The notes under the pieces: generated by a model | Database searches by the model: none | Told to the model about the DNA's origin: nothing | The model's input: only the letters and a program-made list of their open reading frames with translations | In this document: piece after piece, positions 1-8,815 of the stretch | How positions within the stretch are numbered: the stretch's first letter is position 1 | How the letters are laid out: each line of letters opens with the position of its first letter | Translations under genes and position numbers: made by a program | Source of the DNA: a virus | IMG/VR virus record: IMGVR_UViG_3300033155_000615 | Span: 1-45,174 of that record | DNA length: 45,174 nucleotides | Reading direction: 5' to 3' (one strand)

Positions 1-111
1 GCAGGTGGCAACGTACAAGTAGCACCACAGGAGGTACAGCTTTCAAGTTATATTGTTGGCGGTACCAAACAAGACGTAGATGACGATACGTTTAAAGGTT
101 TCGACCTTTAA
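1..111 (+). CDS. C-terminal end of an unknown phage protein (partial)
   Basis: Frame 1 is open from the window edge to a TAA at 109-111, giving the last 36 residues of a gene whose start lies outside. The tail is polar and acidic near its end (DVDDD, then FKGFDL). It lies 17 bases before the glutaredoxin start, in the same direction, so it is probably the upstream member of the same operon. Too little is present to name a family. Confidence 0.6.
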   Translation, partial: AGGNVQVAPQEVQLSSYIVGGTKQDVDDDTFKGFDL

Positions 112-128
112 TATTATGGAGGAATGAA

Positions 129-389
129 ATGATTAAAGTGTATAGTAAGGAGAGTTGCCCGGATTGTGCGAAAGCCAAAGCGTTATTAACGCGCCATGGG
201 TTTGTATACGATGAAGTACGTATAGATGAAGATGACGCAGCCCGCGAATTTCTAATTAGCGAAGGACATCGTTCAGTACCACAATTATACGTGAACAATT
301 CATTACTTGTTGAGGGTGGATTCTCAGCTTTTAAAGAACTATCAATTAAACAAATACAACAGAGGATTAACAAGATCAATGGAAATTAA
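129..389 (+). CDS. glutaredoxin-like thiol-disulfide oxidoreductase
   Basis: An 86-residue protein with the glutaredoxin fold signature: an N-terminal beta strand followed by the redox motif CPDC (residues 10-13), then the SVPQ cis-proline loop near residue 58 and a GG turn after it. Family members reduce disulfides in the cytoplasm with glutathione or thioredoxin reductase; in T4-like phages they often supply electrons to ribonucleotide reductase. No reductase gene is in this window, so the partner is unknown. GGAGGA at 118-123 sits six bases before the ATG and supports this start; another ATG at 124 reads only two codons. The gene overlaps the next start by 11 bases, implying translational coupling. 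Confidence 0.85.
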   Translation: MIKVYSKESCPDCAKAKALLTRHGFVYDEVRIDEDDAAREFLISEGHRSVPQLYVNNSLLVEGGFSAFKELSIKQIQQRINKINGN

Positions 390-690
390 GAAAGACGAAG
401 TATACGCATTTAAACTAACTTGCGGACAGGAAGTAGTAGCTAGAATTACTGACCTTACAGATGACGGCTACACATTAGAATCACCGTTAACAATTGGCCA
501 GGGTAATAAAGGAATGGAATTCCTGCCTGTGATGTTTACAGCAGAATTTGGAAAACCGGCTGTATTAAAACATATAGGCATAGCAATGATTTTACCATGC
601 CGTGACGATGTTAAAGAAGCATACGAAGAATCAATTAAACCACAGTCAGACATACTAACACCTGGCAACAAGCAAATTATCACTGGATAA
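379..690 (+). CDS. Sm-like (LSm fold) phage protein, function unknown
   Basis: A 103-residue protein. I chose the ATG at 379 over the longer in-frame start at 307 because the longer version would lie mostly inside the glutaredoxin gene and its extra residues look unlike a protein start. The pattern KKDEVYAFKLTCGQEVVARI, followed by short strands with conserved glycines and a final strand near PAVLKHIGIAMIL, recalls the small Sm-like proteins found in marine T4-like phages. Such folds can bind RNA, but no RNA-binding residue set can be confirmed here. The stop codon is embedded in the late-promoter box of the next gene. Confidence 0.6.
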   Translation: MEIKKDEVYAFKLTCGQEVVARITDLTDDGYTLESPLTIGQGNKGMEFLPVMFTAEFGKPAVLKHIGIAMILPCRDDVKEAYEESIKPQSDILTPGNKQIITG

Positions 691-693
691 ATA
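687..693 (+). promoter_or_regulatory. T4-type late promoter box (ATAAATA)
   Basis: GGATAAATAA overlaps the TAA stop of the preceding gene, and the PAAR-protein ATG follows after only five bases. If transcription starts about six bases after the box, as in T4, the PAAR mRNA would be leaderless. Confidence 0.6.
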
Positions 694-698
694 ACTAC

Positions 699-986
699 AT
701 GCCAAACGTAGTTAGAAAAGGAGATGTTAATGCAGCTGGTGGTGTCGCAACCGTTGGCGCAGGAACTGTAAAATGTGAAGGTAGCGCAGTGATGCTACCT
801 GGTAGTCCTGTGACACCACATCCGTGTTACCCGAAAAAAGGATGCTCTAAGCATGGCTCCGCAACTACAGTGGGCGGAAGCTCTACAGTTAAATGTGAGG
901 GCAAACCAGTTCAACATACTGGCAACATCGATACCTGTGGTCATGTACGGACAGCGGGCGCCGGCACTGTAACGGTAGGAGCATAA
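699..986 (+). CDS. PAAR-domain protein, baseplate spike tip
   Basis: A 95-residue protein whose whole length fits the PAAR family: repeated G-x-G-x-V and VNG/VKCEG-type beta turns, conserved Cys and His residues (HPCYP near 46, CSKHG near 53, DTCGH near 82) that could bind the single metal at the tip, and a glycine-rich end. PAAR proteins cap the central spike of contractile tails and help pierce the outer membrane. In T4 the comparable tip is gp5.4. Its position two bases before a large probable virion gene, and behind a late promoter box, fits a baseplate role. The start follows the box directly, with no clear ribosome-binding site. Confidence 0.85.
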   Translation: MPNVVRKGDVNAAGGVATVGAGTVKCEGSAVMLPGSPVTPHPCYPKKGCSKHGSATTVGGSSTVKCEGKPVQHTGNIDTCGHVRTAGAGTVTVGA

Positions 987-987
987 C

Positions 988-2850
988 ATGCCAGGATCAC
1001 TTACTCCATTAATATTAATGGCAGGCGAGGGGCTGATAGATGATACAGCACTCGAAATTAATACGGATTCAAATATTAGTACATACACTAGTCAACCAAT
1101 TGTTGTTAATTACACAAATACAATAGCAGTCCTCCAATCTGACCTCGTTAGTGGAGGAAACCCAGACGGAATTTCACAGGCTAAAATTGATGCTGTTACA
1201 CATGCATTGGATAATACCGTACCGTTCTTAACTAACGTAACACCAACGGCACAAGCTGTTGATACAACAAACTTTGATACACTTCTTAATCAGCACCTAA
1301 CCAACATATTCCCAAGTAACGGTCAGTTTGCACTCTACTTAATGATTGCAATGAGTCAGATGCAAACTGCAAACAAGTATATCAATAGTGCTGTTAATGG
1401 TGCTAAATTAACCGAGCAAACTTTTACCTCAATGGACGCACTAATGTCAGGCAACATTACCGCGGTTAACACAGAGGTCCAGGCATGGGGGACGGAGTTA
1501 ATTAACTCTGGCAATTTGTTTAGCTTCACGAAATTGGGTGCTATCGGAACACCACAAGCTCTAGTAGAATCGTTAATGCGAGTAAACATGTTAACGTCTA
1601 TTGCTGATGAATTAGCATTACAGGGTATCGATGTATTTGACTTACAGAACGTAATTAGCGATGACCAGACGCGTGAATTAAAACCGGCTACACAGAAACG
1701 TTGTTATGATGCGTTCACGCAAGTTACCGGCAGTGGCCTAGAAGAAATTCTAGATGTGTTAGGATTTGTAACTCCGGGTATTGTAGTGTTATCGGATCTA
1801 CTAGACTTAACTAAAGTGTTTCCGGGCACTTTTCAAACGCTAACATCATTGAATAACGGTGTAGTGGAAGATATTTATATTGATACGAACGGCACCATTG
1901 CAGATTATGTTGCAGCCTTTACTACTCCTGCAACGGCATACATGCCAGACACCCAAGCAAAAGCTAACTACGCATTTTGTATTTCGCTAATGCAAATAAA
2001 AGGTATCGCAAAATCTACACCGCAGCTGATTGGTTCGGCAGCATCATCTATAGAAGGGAATGATGGGCTCGATGCGACTGGCGGGTTAACAGAACCACTA
2101 CCAACTGCAACCACTGATGCTATATTGGCAGAATTTGAAGGTGGCACTGGTCCTGATGGAACATTTTATCTTACTGATATTATTGGTGCCGCCGCAGGTT
2201 TGCCGCAGAGCACAAACACTGATATTATGAATACTGTTATTGATATGTTAGAAACTGTCAACGCACTTGATGACATAGAAGAAGTGCTTCTGATCATGCG
2301 TAACGTCGTTACCGGTGTATACGATACTGTAAATCCAGGAGAGGTTGATATTCCACCTGGGCTTCCGGGACAAGGTTTATGGCCGTCGAGAAACTCAGCA
2401 ATGAACATTCTGACACCTGAACTAAACACTGCCGCTCTTGCGCTCATGGCAGCATACCCAACTGAAACTGCTGATGCGACTACAGCATTTCTTAGTTCGA
2501 CTGATTCTGTTGTAAACGAAATTAAGCAATTGTGGGCAGCTGACATACAATTTGAAACTACTTATGTACCTGGCTTCGAAACAGGCGATCCGGCCTTGAA
2601 CGGGCTGCCAAAGGATGATAAGACTACTCGATCTTTTTCAGAAAACTTGCACTCATATGGTAAGAAAACAAACAAGGGTGATATCGCAGTAATACTTGAA
2701 GCAATGGCGACAGACACACAGGGTGGTAACGCTGTTACTGCTTCAATGCGCGAAGGCAGAAACCTATCAAAATTAGCAGAATCTGGAGTACAGTCGGACA
2801 ATCTGATTAACGATCAAAATTCACTAGTAGAACCAGGAAATATCTCCTAA
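988..2850 (+). CDS. large probable virion (baseplate-associated) protein
   Basis: A 620-residue protein I cannot assign to a named family. It is rich in Asn, Thr, Asp and Ala, with long alternating hydrophobic stretches and very few Cys, as is usual for virion proteins. Sequences such as LPGQGLWPSRNSAMNILTP near residue 455 and a C-terminal part rich in Asn and Ser are visible, but no enzymatic motif is. It starts two bases after the PAAR gene with AGGAG eight bases upstream, so the pair is probably co-translated. A baseplate or spike-associated role is inferred from context only. Confidence 0.65.
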   Translation: MPGSLTPLILMAGEGLIDDTALEINTDSNISTYTSQPIVVNYTNTIAVLQSDLVSGGNPDGISQAKIDAVTHALDNTVPFLTNVTPTAQAVDTTNFDTLLNQHLTNIFPSNGQFALYLMIAMSQMQTANKYINSAVNGAKLTEQTFTSMDALMSGNITAVNTEVQAWGTELINSGNLFSFTKLGAIGTPQALVESLMRVNMLTSIADELALQGIDVFDLQNVISDDQTRELKPATQKRCYDAFTQVTGSGLEEILDVLGFVTPGIVVLSDLLDLTKVFPGTFQTLTSLNNGVVEDIYIDTNGTIADYVAAFTTPATAYMPDTQAKANYAFCISLMQIKGIAKSTPQLIGSAASSIEGNDGLDATGGLTEPLPTATTDAILAEFEGGTGPDGTFYLTDIIGAAAGLPQSTNTDIMNTVIDMLETVNALDDIEEVLLIMRNVVTGVYDTVNPGEVDIPPGLPGQGLWPSRNSAMNILTPELNTAALALMAAYPTETADATTAFLSSTDSVVNEIKQLWAADIQFETTYVPGFETGDPALNGLPKDDKTTRSFSENLHSYGKKTNKGDIAVILEAMATDTQGGNAVTASMREGRNLSKLAESGVQSDNLINDQNSLVEPGNIS

Positions 2851-2866
2851 AAATCCCTATAAATGG

Positions 2867-2895
2867 TTGATCTTTTGGTATAGCCCAGCTATAAT
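2867..2895 (+). promoter_or_regulatory. sigma70-like promoter of DNA ligase
   Basis: TTGATC (2867-2872), a 17-base spacer and TATAAT (2890-2895), followed by TACTG. The CTTTTGGTA after the -35 box and GCTATAATTA are shared with the promoters at 29387, 34334, 36324 and 36834, but the inverted repeat over the -35 box is degraded here. Confidence 0.75.
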
Positions 2896-2922
2896 TACTG
2901 AAATAACTAGGAGAAGCTCGCA

Positions 2923-4284
2923 ATGCCACACAATTGGATACACAAGTTAAACGAATCAAACAGCAAATTACATAAACTTGATGTAATTAAGCAAGCATTA
3001 GAAGCCGCTAATATTGGTGCTACTGATGCAGATGACTTCCTGAACCTGGCATGGTACGCTTATAATCCATTCAACGTATACAACACTAAGAAGGTGCCTG
3101 ATACAACTGGCATTTCATCTAACACAGGCACAGTGAACGACTTTATTGATTTGCTCCAGTCATTACAAGCAAGAGAGTTTACAGGTAACGCCGCAATAGC
3201 AGAATTGGAACGTGCGAGCATGGATTACTCAAGTGATTTGTGGAACAGCTTACTCCGTCCAGTTATCCTTAAGGACTTACGTGTTGGCGCAACTATTAGT
3301 TCATTCAACAAAGTACTCAAAGGTACAAAATACGAAATTCCAATTTTTGAATGTCAGCTTGCAACAGACAGCGCAAAGCATCCAAAGAAGCTTATAGGTA
3401 AGAAGATACTTGAACCTAAGCTAGATGGCATCCGCGCATTAGCAATTGTTGATATTTCTTTTCCAGAAAAAACAAAGGTTACTATGCATAGCCGCAACGG
3501 TAAACCTCTTAACAACTTTCCACACATTGAAGCACAGTTGATTGAATGTGTAAAACTTTACACAAACAGTCCGTGGTCCGAGAACAGAATTACAAAGTTT
3601 GTACTTGACGGTGAAATTATAAGTGAAAACTTCCAAGCACTGATGAAGCAAGCACAACGCAAAACAGACATTGATACAACCAGCGCAGTTTACAGCATCT
3701 TTGATGTTATACCGCTTACAGACTTTAACCGCGGCAAGTGGAACGTGCCACAAGGTAAACGCACAACTGATTGGTTGGGATCTATTAAGGATCGCGTCAA
3801 CGCAACATGCCCAAGTCTGCATATCATTAGCGGCATTGAAGTTGATTTAGACACAGCAGAAGGCAATAACATTATGCAACGGTTCGCAGAGGAACAAATC
3901 GAACTTGGATATGAAGGCATAATGATTAAGGACCCAGACGCTCCGTACTTGTGCAAACGACGCACGTCGTGGATGAAGTGGAAGCCTACCATTACAGTAG
4001 ACCTTGAAGTTATCGACTTCGAAGAAGGTACTGGACGCAACGCAGGAAGACTTGGTGCGCTAGTATGTGAAGGTGTTGACGACGGACGCGAAATTAAAGT
4101 TAACGTAGGCGGTGGGTTTAGTGATAAGGACCGCGATGATTTTTGGGCAAGACGTACCGAACTTAAAGGCTTCATTGCTGAAGTGAAAGCAGATGTTGTT
4201 ACACAGAACCAGGACGGTACATACAGCTTACGGTTCCCACGCTTTGAAGGCTTCCGCGGATTTGAGGTAGGCGAAAAGATTTAA
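2923..4284 (+). CDS. ATP-dependent DNA ligase (T4 gp30 type)
   Basis: A 453-residue nick-sealing ligase. The nucleotidyltransferase motifs are in order: motif I EPKLDGIRA with the AMP-accepting Lys at residue 166, motif III LDGEI, motif IV YEGIMIKD, and motif V WMKWKP, followed by an OB-fold-like C-terminal part (about 360-453). An N-terminal helical DNA-binding region of roughly 130 residues precedes the catalytic core, as in T4 gp30 (487 residues). It joins Okazaki fragments and repairs nicks in the host cytoplasm. It has its own host-type promoter at 2867 and a strong GGAG leader, suggesting early expression. The next gene starts on the base after its stop. Confidence 0.93.
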   Translation: MPHNWIHKLNESNSKLHKLDVIKQALEAANIGATDADDFLNLAWYAYNPFNVYNTKKVPDTTGISSNTGTVNDFIDLLQSLQAREFTGNAAIAELERASMDYSSDLWNSLLRPVILKDLRVGATISSFNKVLKGTKYEIPIFECQLATDSAKHPKKLIGKKILEPKLDGIRALAIVDISFPEKTKVTMHSRNGKPLNNFPHIEAQLIECVKLYTNSPWSENRITKFVLDGEIISENFQALMKQAQRKTDIDTTSAVYSIFDVIPLTDFNRGKWNVPQGKRTTDWLGSIKDRVNATCPSLHIISGIEVDLDTAEGNNIMQRFAEEQIELGYEGIMIKDPDAPYLCKRRTSWMKWKPTITVDLEVIDFEEGTGRNAGRLGALVCEGVDDGREIKVNVGGGFSDKDRDDFWARRTELKGFIAEVKADVVTQNQDGTYSLRFPRFEGFRGFEVGEKI

Positions 4285-4950
4285 ATGAAAAATGAGCCCG
4301 ATGTAGTAATAGATTTTTGCAGTGGGCAGCACGGTCATTTTTTAGAATATGTAATGAGCAAGTACATCTATAATATAGATATGACTGACGACTTGTTTGA
4401 TGAAATGGGTACATGCGATGGCTTTGCAGAGGATCCTAATTATCAGCAAGTAATAAGACGGGTTCACAGTACACATGCCACTGTAAGAAAAAGACCAGTA
4501 TCACCAACACTTCCAATTATTTTTATTAAGCATTGTAGCCAGTTAAAATATGATTATATATGGATGGTGAATTTCTTTTTTAAAGTAAATTTTGTCAGAG
4601 ATGGTTACAGAGATCAAACTGAACACCGCACTGAAGAATTAGTAGCCAGACATAAAGAAAATTGGTACGGTAAATTAGAACACAAGCAATTTCACGAAGA
4701 GATAGGATTATATAAAGAGTGTGCTTTACCTAACGTAAAGTTTGATTTTAGATTTGAAGCATTCTTTTCATTGCAGGAGTTTCTAATAGAATTGCAACGG
4801 GTTGCCGAGTTTCTAAACAGGCAGCTTACGATTAATGATTCCCTTATTACACTATGGCACGAGTTCATTAATAAGAATCAAGGTTACACACATTACACAA
4901 CAGCCTCGACATTATTAGATGGTATTGTTAACGGTGAAAGTATAGTATGA
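4285..4950 (+). CDS. hypothetical protein
   Basis: A 221-residue protein with no motif I can assign. It begins with a hydrophobic strand and a small-residue turn (VVIDFCSGQHGHFLEYV), reminiscent of the first strand-loop of nucleotide-binding folds, but no complete signature follows. The rest is rich in aromatic and charged residues and looks like a soluble alpha/beta protein. It starts immediately after the ligase stop (TAAATG) and ends in an ATGA overlap with a 36-codon gene, so it belongs to the ligase operon. A transferase acting on small molecules is possible but not supported. Confidence 0.6.
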   Translation: MKNEPDVVIDFCSGQHGHFLEYVMSKYIYNIDMTDDLFDEMGTCDGFAEDPNYQQVIRRVHSTHATVRKRPVSPTLPIIFIKHCSQLKYDYIWMVNFFFKVNFVRDGYRDQTEHRTEELVARHKENWYGKLEHKQFHEEIGLYKECALPNVKFDFRFEAFFSLQEFLIELQRVAEFLNRQLTINDSLITLWHEFINKNQGYTHYTTASTLLDGIVNGESIV

Positions 4951-5057
4951 ATAGACGGTTAACTTCGATGTTTAATATTTGGGATGGTCGGTTGTTTGAC
5001 GACGTGCCGTACCCAACAAACACAAAAGAAATACACGACTTAATAAAGGGCATATAA
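4947..5057 (+). CDS. small hypothetical protein (36 aa)
   Basis: A 36-codon frame fills the gap between two longer genes exactly. Its ATG overlaps the upstream stop as ATGA, and its TAA overlaps the downstream ATG as TAATG. Both junctions are typical of translational coupling in this genome, which is the main reason to believe it. The peptide (MNRRLTSMFNIWDGRLFDDV at the start) is mixed in character with no membrane segment. Function unknown. Confidence 0.55.
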   Translation: MNRRLTSMFNIWDGRLFDDVPYPTNTKEIHDLIKGI

Positions 5058-5770
5058 TGTTACACGGAAAGCAACTACTAATCAGAAACATTTACGGCAA
5101 AGAGCCAGAGACTCTTGATGAAATTGCAGAGGCGTGTATAGCTGTAATTAATGCCACCGATTCTGTTCTTGGCTTTGCCTGGGATATCAAATACGATAAA
5201 GCAGTTAGCAATTCACACTACGCGCCTATCGCCGGAGTTACAAACTGGGGCGGTAGAAATGAAGCCGCTAAAGGTGTGCGTAACTATCCAGGGTTTTCTG
5301 GTCGAGTATGGATTCGTTATGCTGATGAAAATGAAGAGACTTTTGGTTCCAGTGGCAACTTTACTAAGACATTAACTTATCCTGGTAGTGGCGGCTGGGG
5401 CGCATATGAAGGCATTTGGGCACCGATTTGTTCTGCATCATATCAATCACAAACACCGCGCAGGCCCGGTCAGCGAGGCCCTAGCAAGCGTAAATACCCA
5501 GAGCCTCGTTGTTTTAGTTGGGACTTCCGTATATTCCTGACAGACTTTCCCCTGTACGCAGAGAAGTTTAATGCTATCATGGATACATTCAATCAGGAAG
5601 TGGAGTGGGATCTACTTAAGAGCCGACACATTCACTCAACATTTGCACTGACACATCGCTTTGCATGGGAAGATCCAGATACTAAAGCAGCTGATGATGC
5701 TTTCATTAAGAAATTCAATAAAAAGAAGAAGATGGACCCTAAGAACAATCCGAGGCATGAGCCAGCATAG
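5057..5770 (+). CDS. hypothetical protein
   Basis: A 237-residue soluble protein with no recognised family. It contains a Gly/Trp-rich centre (GSGGWGAYEGIWAPICSASYQ near residues 112-130), a basic, proline-rich stretch (PRRPGQRGPSKRKYPEPR) that is probably exposed, and a highly charged Lys-rich end. AAAGGG six bases before the ATG supports the start. It is the last gene before the late box at 5773 and is transcribed in line with ligase. The basic loop could contact nucleic acid, but that is only a guess. Confidence 0.6.
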   Translation: MLHGKQLLIRNIYGKEPETLDEIAEACIAVINATDSVLGFAWDIKYDKAVSNSHYAPIAGVTNWGGRNEAAKGVRNYPGFSGRVWIRYADENEETFGSSGNFTKTLTYPGSGGWGAYEGIWAPICSASYQSQTPRRPGQRGPSKRKYPEPRCFSWDFRIFLTDFPLYAEKFNAIMDTFNQEVEWDLLKSRHIHSTFALTHRFAWEDPDTKAADDAFIKKFNKKKKMDPKNNPRHEPA

Positions 5771-5772
5771 CC

Positions 5773-5779
5773 ATAAATA
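5773..5779 (+). promoter_or_regulatory. T4-type late promoter box (ATAAATA)
   Basis: CCATAAATAC lies just after the upstream stop, with the next ATG six bases downstream (5786). There is no room for a ribosome-binding site between an expected start site and the ATG. Confidence 0.6.
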
Positions 5780-5785
5780 CACTAC

Positions 5786-7705
5786 ATGTTAAATAAACAA
5801 CTTGGGTACATAGCCCTATTTTCTGCTCTATTTATTAGTAGCATTGCAATCTATTTTAGTGTCGCTGGACTAGCTGCGATATTCAGCGCGTATGCTATTT
5901 CAATCATTATAATGGGCACATCAATTGAGCTTGGTAAGTTAGTTGCAGTTGTTTGGTTACATTATAATTGGAAAGATCCAAACAAGGTACTGAAGAATGG
6001 ACTATCATTCTTTGTGATAGGCACCATGTTTATCACGTCCATGGGTATCTTTGGATACCTATCAAAGTCACATGTTGAACAGACAGCACAGTCGCAGGAA
6101 AGTGTAGCACAAGTTGGCCGCATTAACTCTGAGATAGCACGTAACAATGCTATCATCGCCCGCTCTGATCAAAAGATTACAAGCTATGAAAATAATGGCA
6201 GTGGTGTAGATGCAAGTCTTAATTCACAAATTGATAAAGAACAAAAGCGTATAGACTCAGCGTACGATAGAGTTAAACCAGTTATCCAAGTCCAGATAGA
6301 TATCATTGCTACAGATGAAACGAAAACAGCCAGTCGGAGTAAACCTTATACGTCTGAACTTGATGGGATTAACAAACAACTAGGAGACTTACAGGCAGCA
6401 CTCAGTGACAGGAAGATTAAGATAGCCCAGGGCATAGTTGGCACAAGGCCAGATGGTTCGTACAGAGAAAAGACCCAAGCAGCTATCAGAGATTTTCGTA
6501 CACGTAAAGAAACAAGACGCAACGAGCTACTACAGAAAATTGATAGCATTAGAGGAGTTCCTTCAGTAGCGGTAAAAGCAGCACAGCAAGAAATTAATCG
6601 CATACGCGCTTCTGTACAATCAGAGATTGACGAAAGTAATGCAACTATTAAAAGTTTACGGTCGCGTATGGGCAAGTCAAATGCTAACGATATTGAAACG
6701 TTAATTACAGTTGAGCGAGATAAGTCTAAGGTAGCAAACAATGAACTTGATACATTAACACAAGAGAAATATAAACTTGAAGCAAGTACTCGCAAGTTGG
6801 AAGCAGAGGTTGGCCCTATTAAATACATTGCAGAATTTGCATACGGTAGAAAAGCAGATGCTGACCTACTTGAGAAAGCAGTTCAGTGGCTTATCATTAT
6901 TATTATATTTGTGTTTGATCCGTTTGCTATATTCTTACTAATAGCAGCACAACACTCATTCGACAGGCACCGCGAAGAGAATCCAGTTCGTAAGAAGAGG
7001 GTACTTGGCAATCCAACGCCCGCTGAAGATGCAGCACCAAGAGAGTACGTTGAGCAACAATGGACAACAAACGATGAAGGTGTTGACAGACCTTTCTCAG
7101 CAGCCTTACGGGACCATGGAGGCTATCAACCCACACACGGTGAGTTAGATGATAACGACCCACCGCAGGAAGATGGTGATAGTGTTATACTCGACGAACT
7201 TGAATTTGAGGACGTTGCTGAAGGTATTGAAGAGTTTGATCTCGAAACCCAAACTGAAGAACCATGGAAAGACCTTAACGAGTTAAGTCAGATTGCAAAA
7301 GATATGAACCTTCCACCATATAGCGGCGCAGGCAAAATTGCAATGGCGAAGGTTGGCGAAGACTACATTAACTTTAACGGGAAGGTATATAGAACAGAAG
7401 CACTAACTCAAATGTTTCCAGGCTTAGGTTTTAATTTTAATAAAACGGTTAAATCAGGAACAGAGTTCCCGCCACCTAATAGAGTTGGCATGATGTTCAT
7501 ACGTACTGATTTAGAACCAACGCAGTTGTATATTTTTAATGGCAACGATTGGGACAAAATTGATAAGAATATTTTAAACTTTGGCGCTTATAGTCACGAA
7601 TACACCAAAGCGTTAATTAAAAGGGTCGGCAATGGCGAGTATAATCCAGAGCTATTGAATGAAGCGGAGAAGAAGCATATCGAAGAACTGCTAAGTCGTG
7701 AGTAA
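5786..7705 (+). CDS. membrane protein with long coiled coil
   Basis: A 639-residue protein with three hydrophobic segments at about residues 7-27, 29-50 and 77-97, a long charged helical region at about 105-345 with heptad-like Glu/Lys/Arg/Gln content, and a fourth hydrophobic segment at about 368-392 (LIIIIIFVFDPFAIFLLIAA). An acidic cytosolic or periplasmic tail follows, ending in a globular region with an FNGxxWD-type turn near 595. No enzymatic motif is visible. A late box lies six bases upstream, so it is probably made late and could act in the host membrane or, less likely, be part of the particle. I know of no function for this architecture. Confidence 0.7.
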   Translation: MLNKQLGYIALFSALFISSIAIYFSVAGLAAIFSAYAISIIIMGTSIELGKLVAVVWLHYNWKDPNKVLKNGLSFFVIGTMFITSMGIFGYLSKSHVEQTAQSQESVAQVGRINSEIARNNAIIARSDQKITSYENNGSGVDASLNSQIDKEQKRIDSAYDRVKPVIQVQIDIIATDETKTASRSKPYTSELDGINKQLGDLQAALSDRKIKIAQGIVGTRPDGSYREKTQAAIRDFRTRKETRRNELLQKIDSIRGVPSVAVKAAQQEINRIRASVQSEIDESNATIKSLRSRMGKSNANDIETLITVERDKSKVANNELDTLTQEKYKLEASTRKLEAEVGPIKYIAEFAYGRKADADLLEKAVQWLIIIIIFVFDPFAIFLLIAAQHSFDRHREENPVRKKRVLGNPTPAEDAAPREYVEQQWTTNDEGVDRPFSAALRDHGGYQPTHGELDDNDPPQEDGDSVILDELEFEDVAEGIEEFDLETQTEEPWKDLNELSQIAKDMNLPPYSGAGKIAMAKVGEDYINFNGKVYRTEALTQMFPGLGFNFNKTVKSGTEFPPPNRVGMMFIRTDLEPTQLYIFNGNDWDKIDKNILNFGAYSHEYTKALIKRVGNGEYNPELLNEAEKKHIEELLSRE

Positions 7706-7717
7706 AGAGGTAGTACA

Positions 7718-8815
7718 ATGACTGAGACTTGTAATTTTTGTAACAAAGGACAACACCAGGTTAAGAAGTTGGTATTAGGTGAGACCGCAGGTATATGTGA
7801 TGTGTGCATTAAATTATGCGCCAAGATACTCAATAGCGAAGATATTGATGATACTGAAGAATTAGAAAAGCTCGACGATATCAATCCGATGGAATTGAAA
7901 GATTATCTAGACATGTATGTAACAAGTCAAGATTCTGCGAAGATTGTACTAAGTGTAGCAGTTGCAAATCATGTTAAACGTCTTAATTCAAAGGACACGA
8001 TTTTAGATAAGAGTAATGTAATGTTGCTAGGACCTACAGGATCTGGTAAGACGTTACTTGCAAAAACAATAGCAGGATACTTAGACGTACCTTTTGTAAT
8101 AGCAGATGCAACCACATTAACTGAATCAGGTTATGTAGGTGAAGATGTCGATTCGATATTAATTAAGCTGTTAAATGCAGCAGGTGGTAATGTTGCTGAA
8201 GCCGAGCGCGGTATTATCTTTATTGATGAAATCGACAAGATTGCTAAGAAGGGCCAGTCTGGAGTTAATGGTAAGGAACCAGGCGGCGAAGGTGTACAGC
8301 AAGCACTCTTAAAATTAGTCGAAGGTACAGTGTTTACAGTTGAAACAAGCCGCAGAGAAGAAACCACAGAAGAAATTGATACAAGTAATATATTGTTTAT
8401 CGCTAGTGGTGCATTTGTAGGGTTGGATAAGATTAAAAAGAGAAAGCAGCAACCAAGTCAAATTGGGTTTACTGCTGATGTAGATAACAGGTACATCAAA
8501 GATGCAGAATTTACTGACCTTATTGAGTTTGGTTTAATTCCTGAGTTTGTTAGCAGATTCCCTGTTATTGCAGAAGTACAAGAGTTAACACAAGATGATA
8601 TGCTTAGTGTGTTAATGGAAGTAGAAAATAATTTAAGGCAAGTTGTAAATATTGCTATTGGCAAGAAGACAGGAGCTCGTAGCCTACGCTCAATAATGGA
8701 GAAGGCTTTATTGCCACACATGTTTAATATTAATCAGTACACGTCAGATAACATAAATAAGGTGAGGATTACAAAGTCATTAGTTAATCACCCAACAGAG
8801 GTAAAGAAGAAATAA
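7718..8815 (+). CDS. clpX: ClpX, AAA+ unfoldase of the Clp protease
   Basis: A 365-residue ClpX (E. coli, 424). The N-terminal zinc-binding domain has C5, C8, C27 and C30 with normal spacing. The AAA+ module has Walker A GPTGSGKT (105-112), pore-1 loop GYVG (138-141), Walker B IIFIDEID (166-173), arginine finger R280 and sensor-2 R321 in KTGARSLRS. The ClpP-docking IGF tripeptide is at 249-251, so it should dock a ClpP ring; this phage has its own clpP at 35328. Compared with E. coli ClpX from memory, the RKH loop that binds ssrA-type tags is replaced by SRRE near 211-214, and about 20-25 residues of the small AAA+ subdomain before KTGAR are missing. It unfolds substrates with ATP in the cytoplasm. 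AGAGG seven bases upstream fixes the start. The bS21 gene follows without a gap. Confidence 0.93.
   Translation: MTETCNFCNKGQHQVKKLVLGETAGICDVCIKLCAKILNSEDIDDTEELEKLDDINPMELKDYLDMYVTSQDSAKIVLSVAVANHVKRLNSKDTILDKSNVMLLGPTGSGKTLLAKTIAGYLDVPFVIADATTLTESGYVGEDVDSILIKLLNAAGGNVAEAERGIIFIDEIDKIAKKGQSGVNGKEPGGEGVQQALLKLVEGTVFTVETSRREETTEEIDTSNILFIASGAFVGLDKIKKRKQQPSQIGFTADVDNRYIKDAEFTDLIEFGLIPEFVSRFPVIAEVQELTQDDMLSVLMEVENNLRQVVNIAIGKKTGARSLRSIMEKALLPHMFNINQYTSDNINKVRITKSLVNHPTEVKKK
8753..8759 (+). promoter_or_regulatory. possible late promoter box inside the end of clpX
   Basis: ACATAAATAA lies in the last codons of clpX, 56 bases before the bS21 gene. It could drive bS21 late, but the match lies in coding AT-rich sequence and may be chance. 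Confidence 0.25.
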
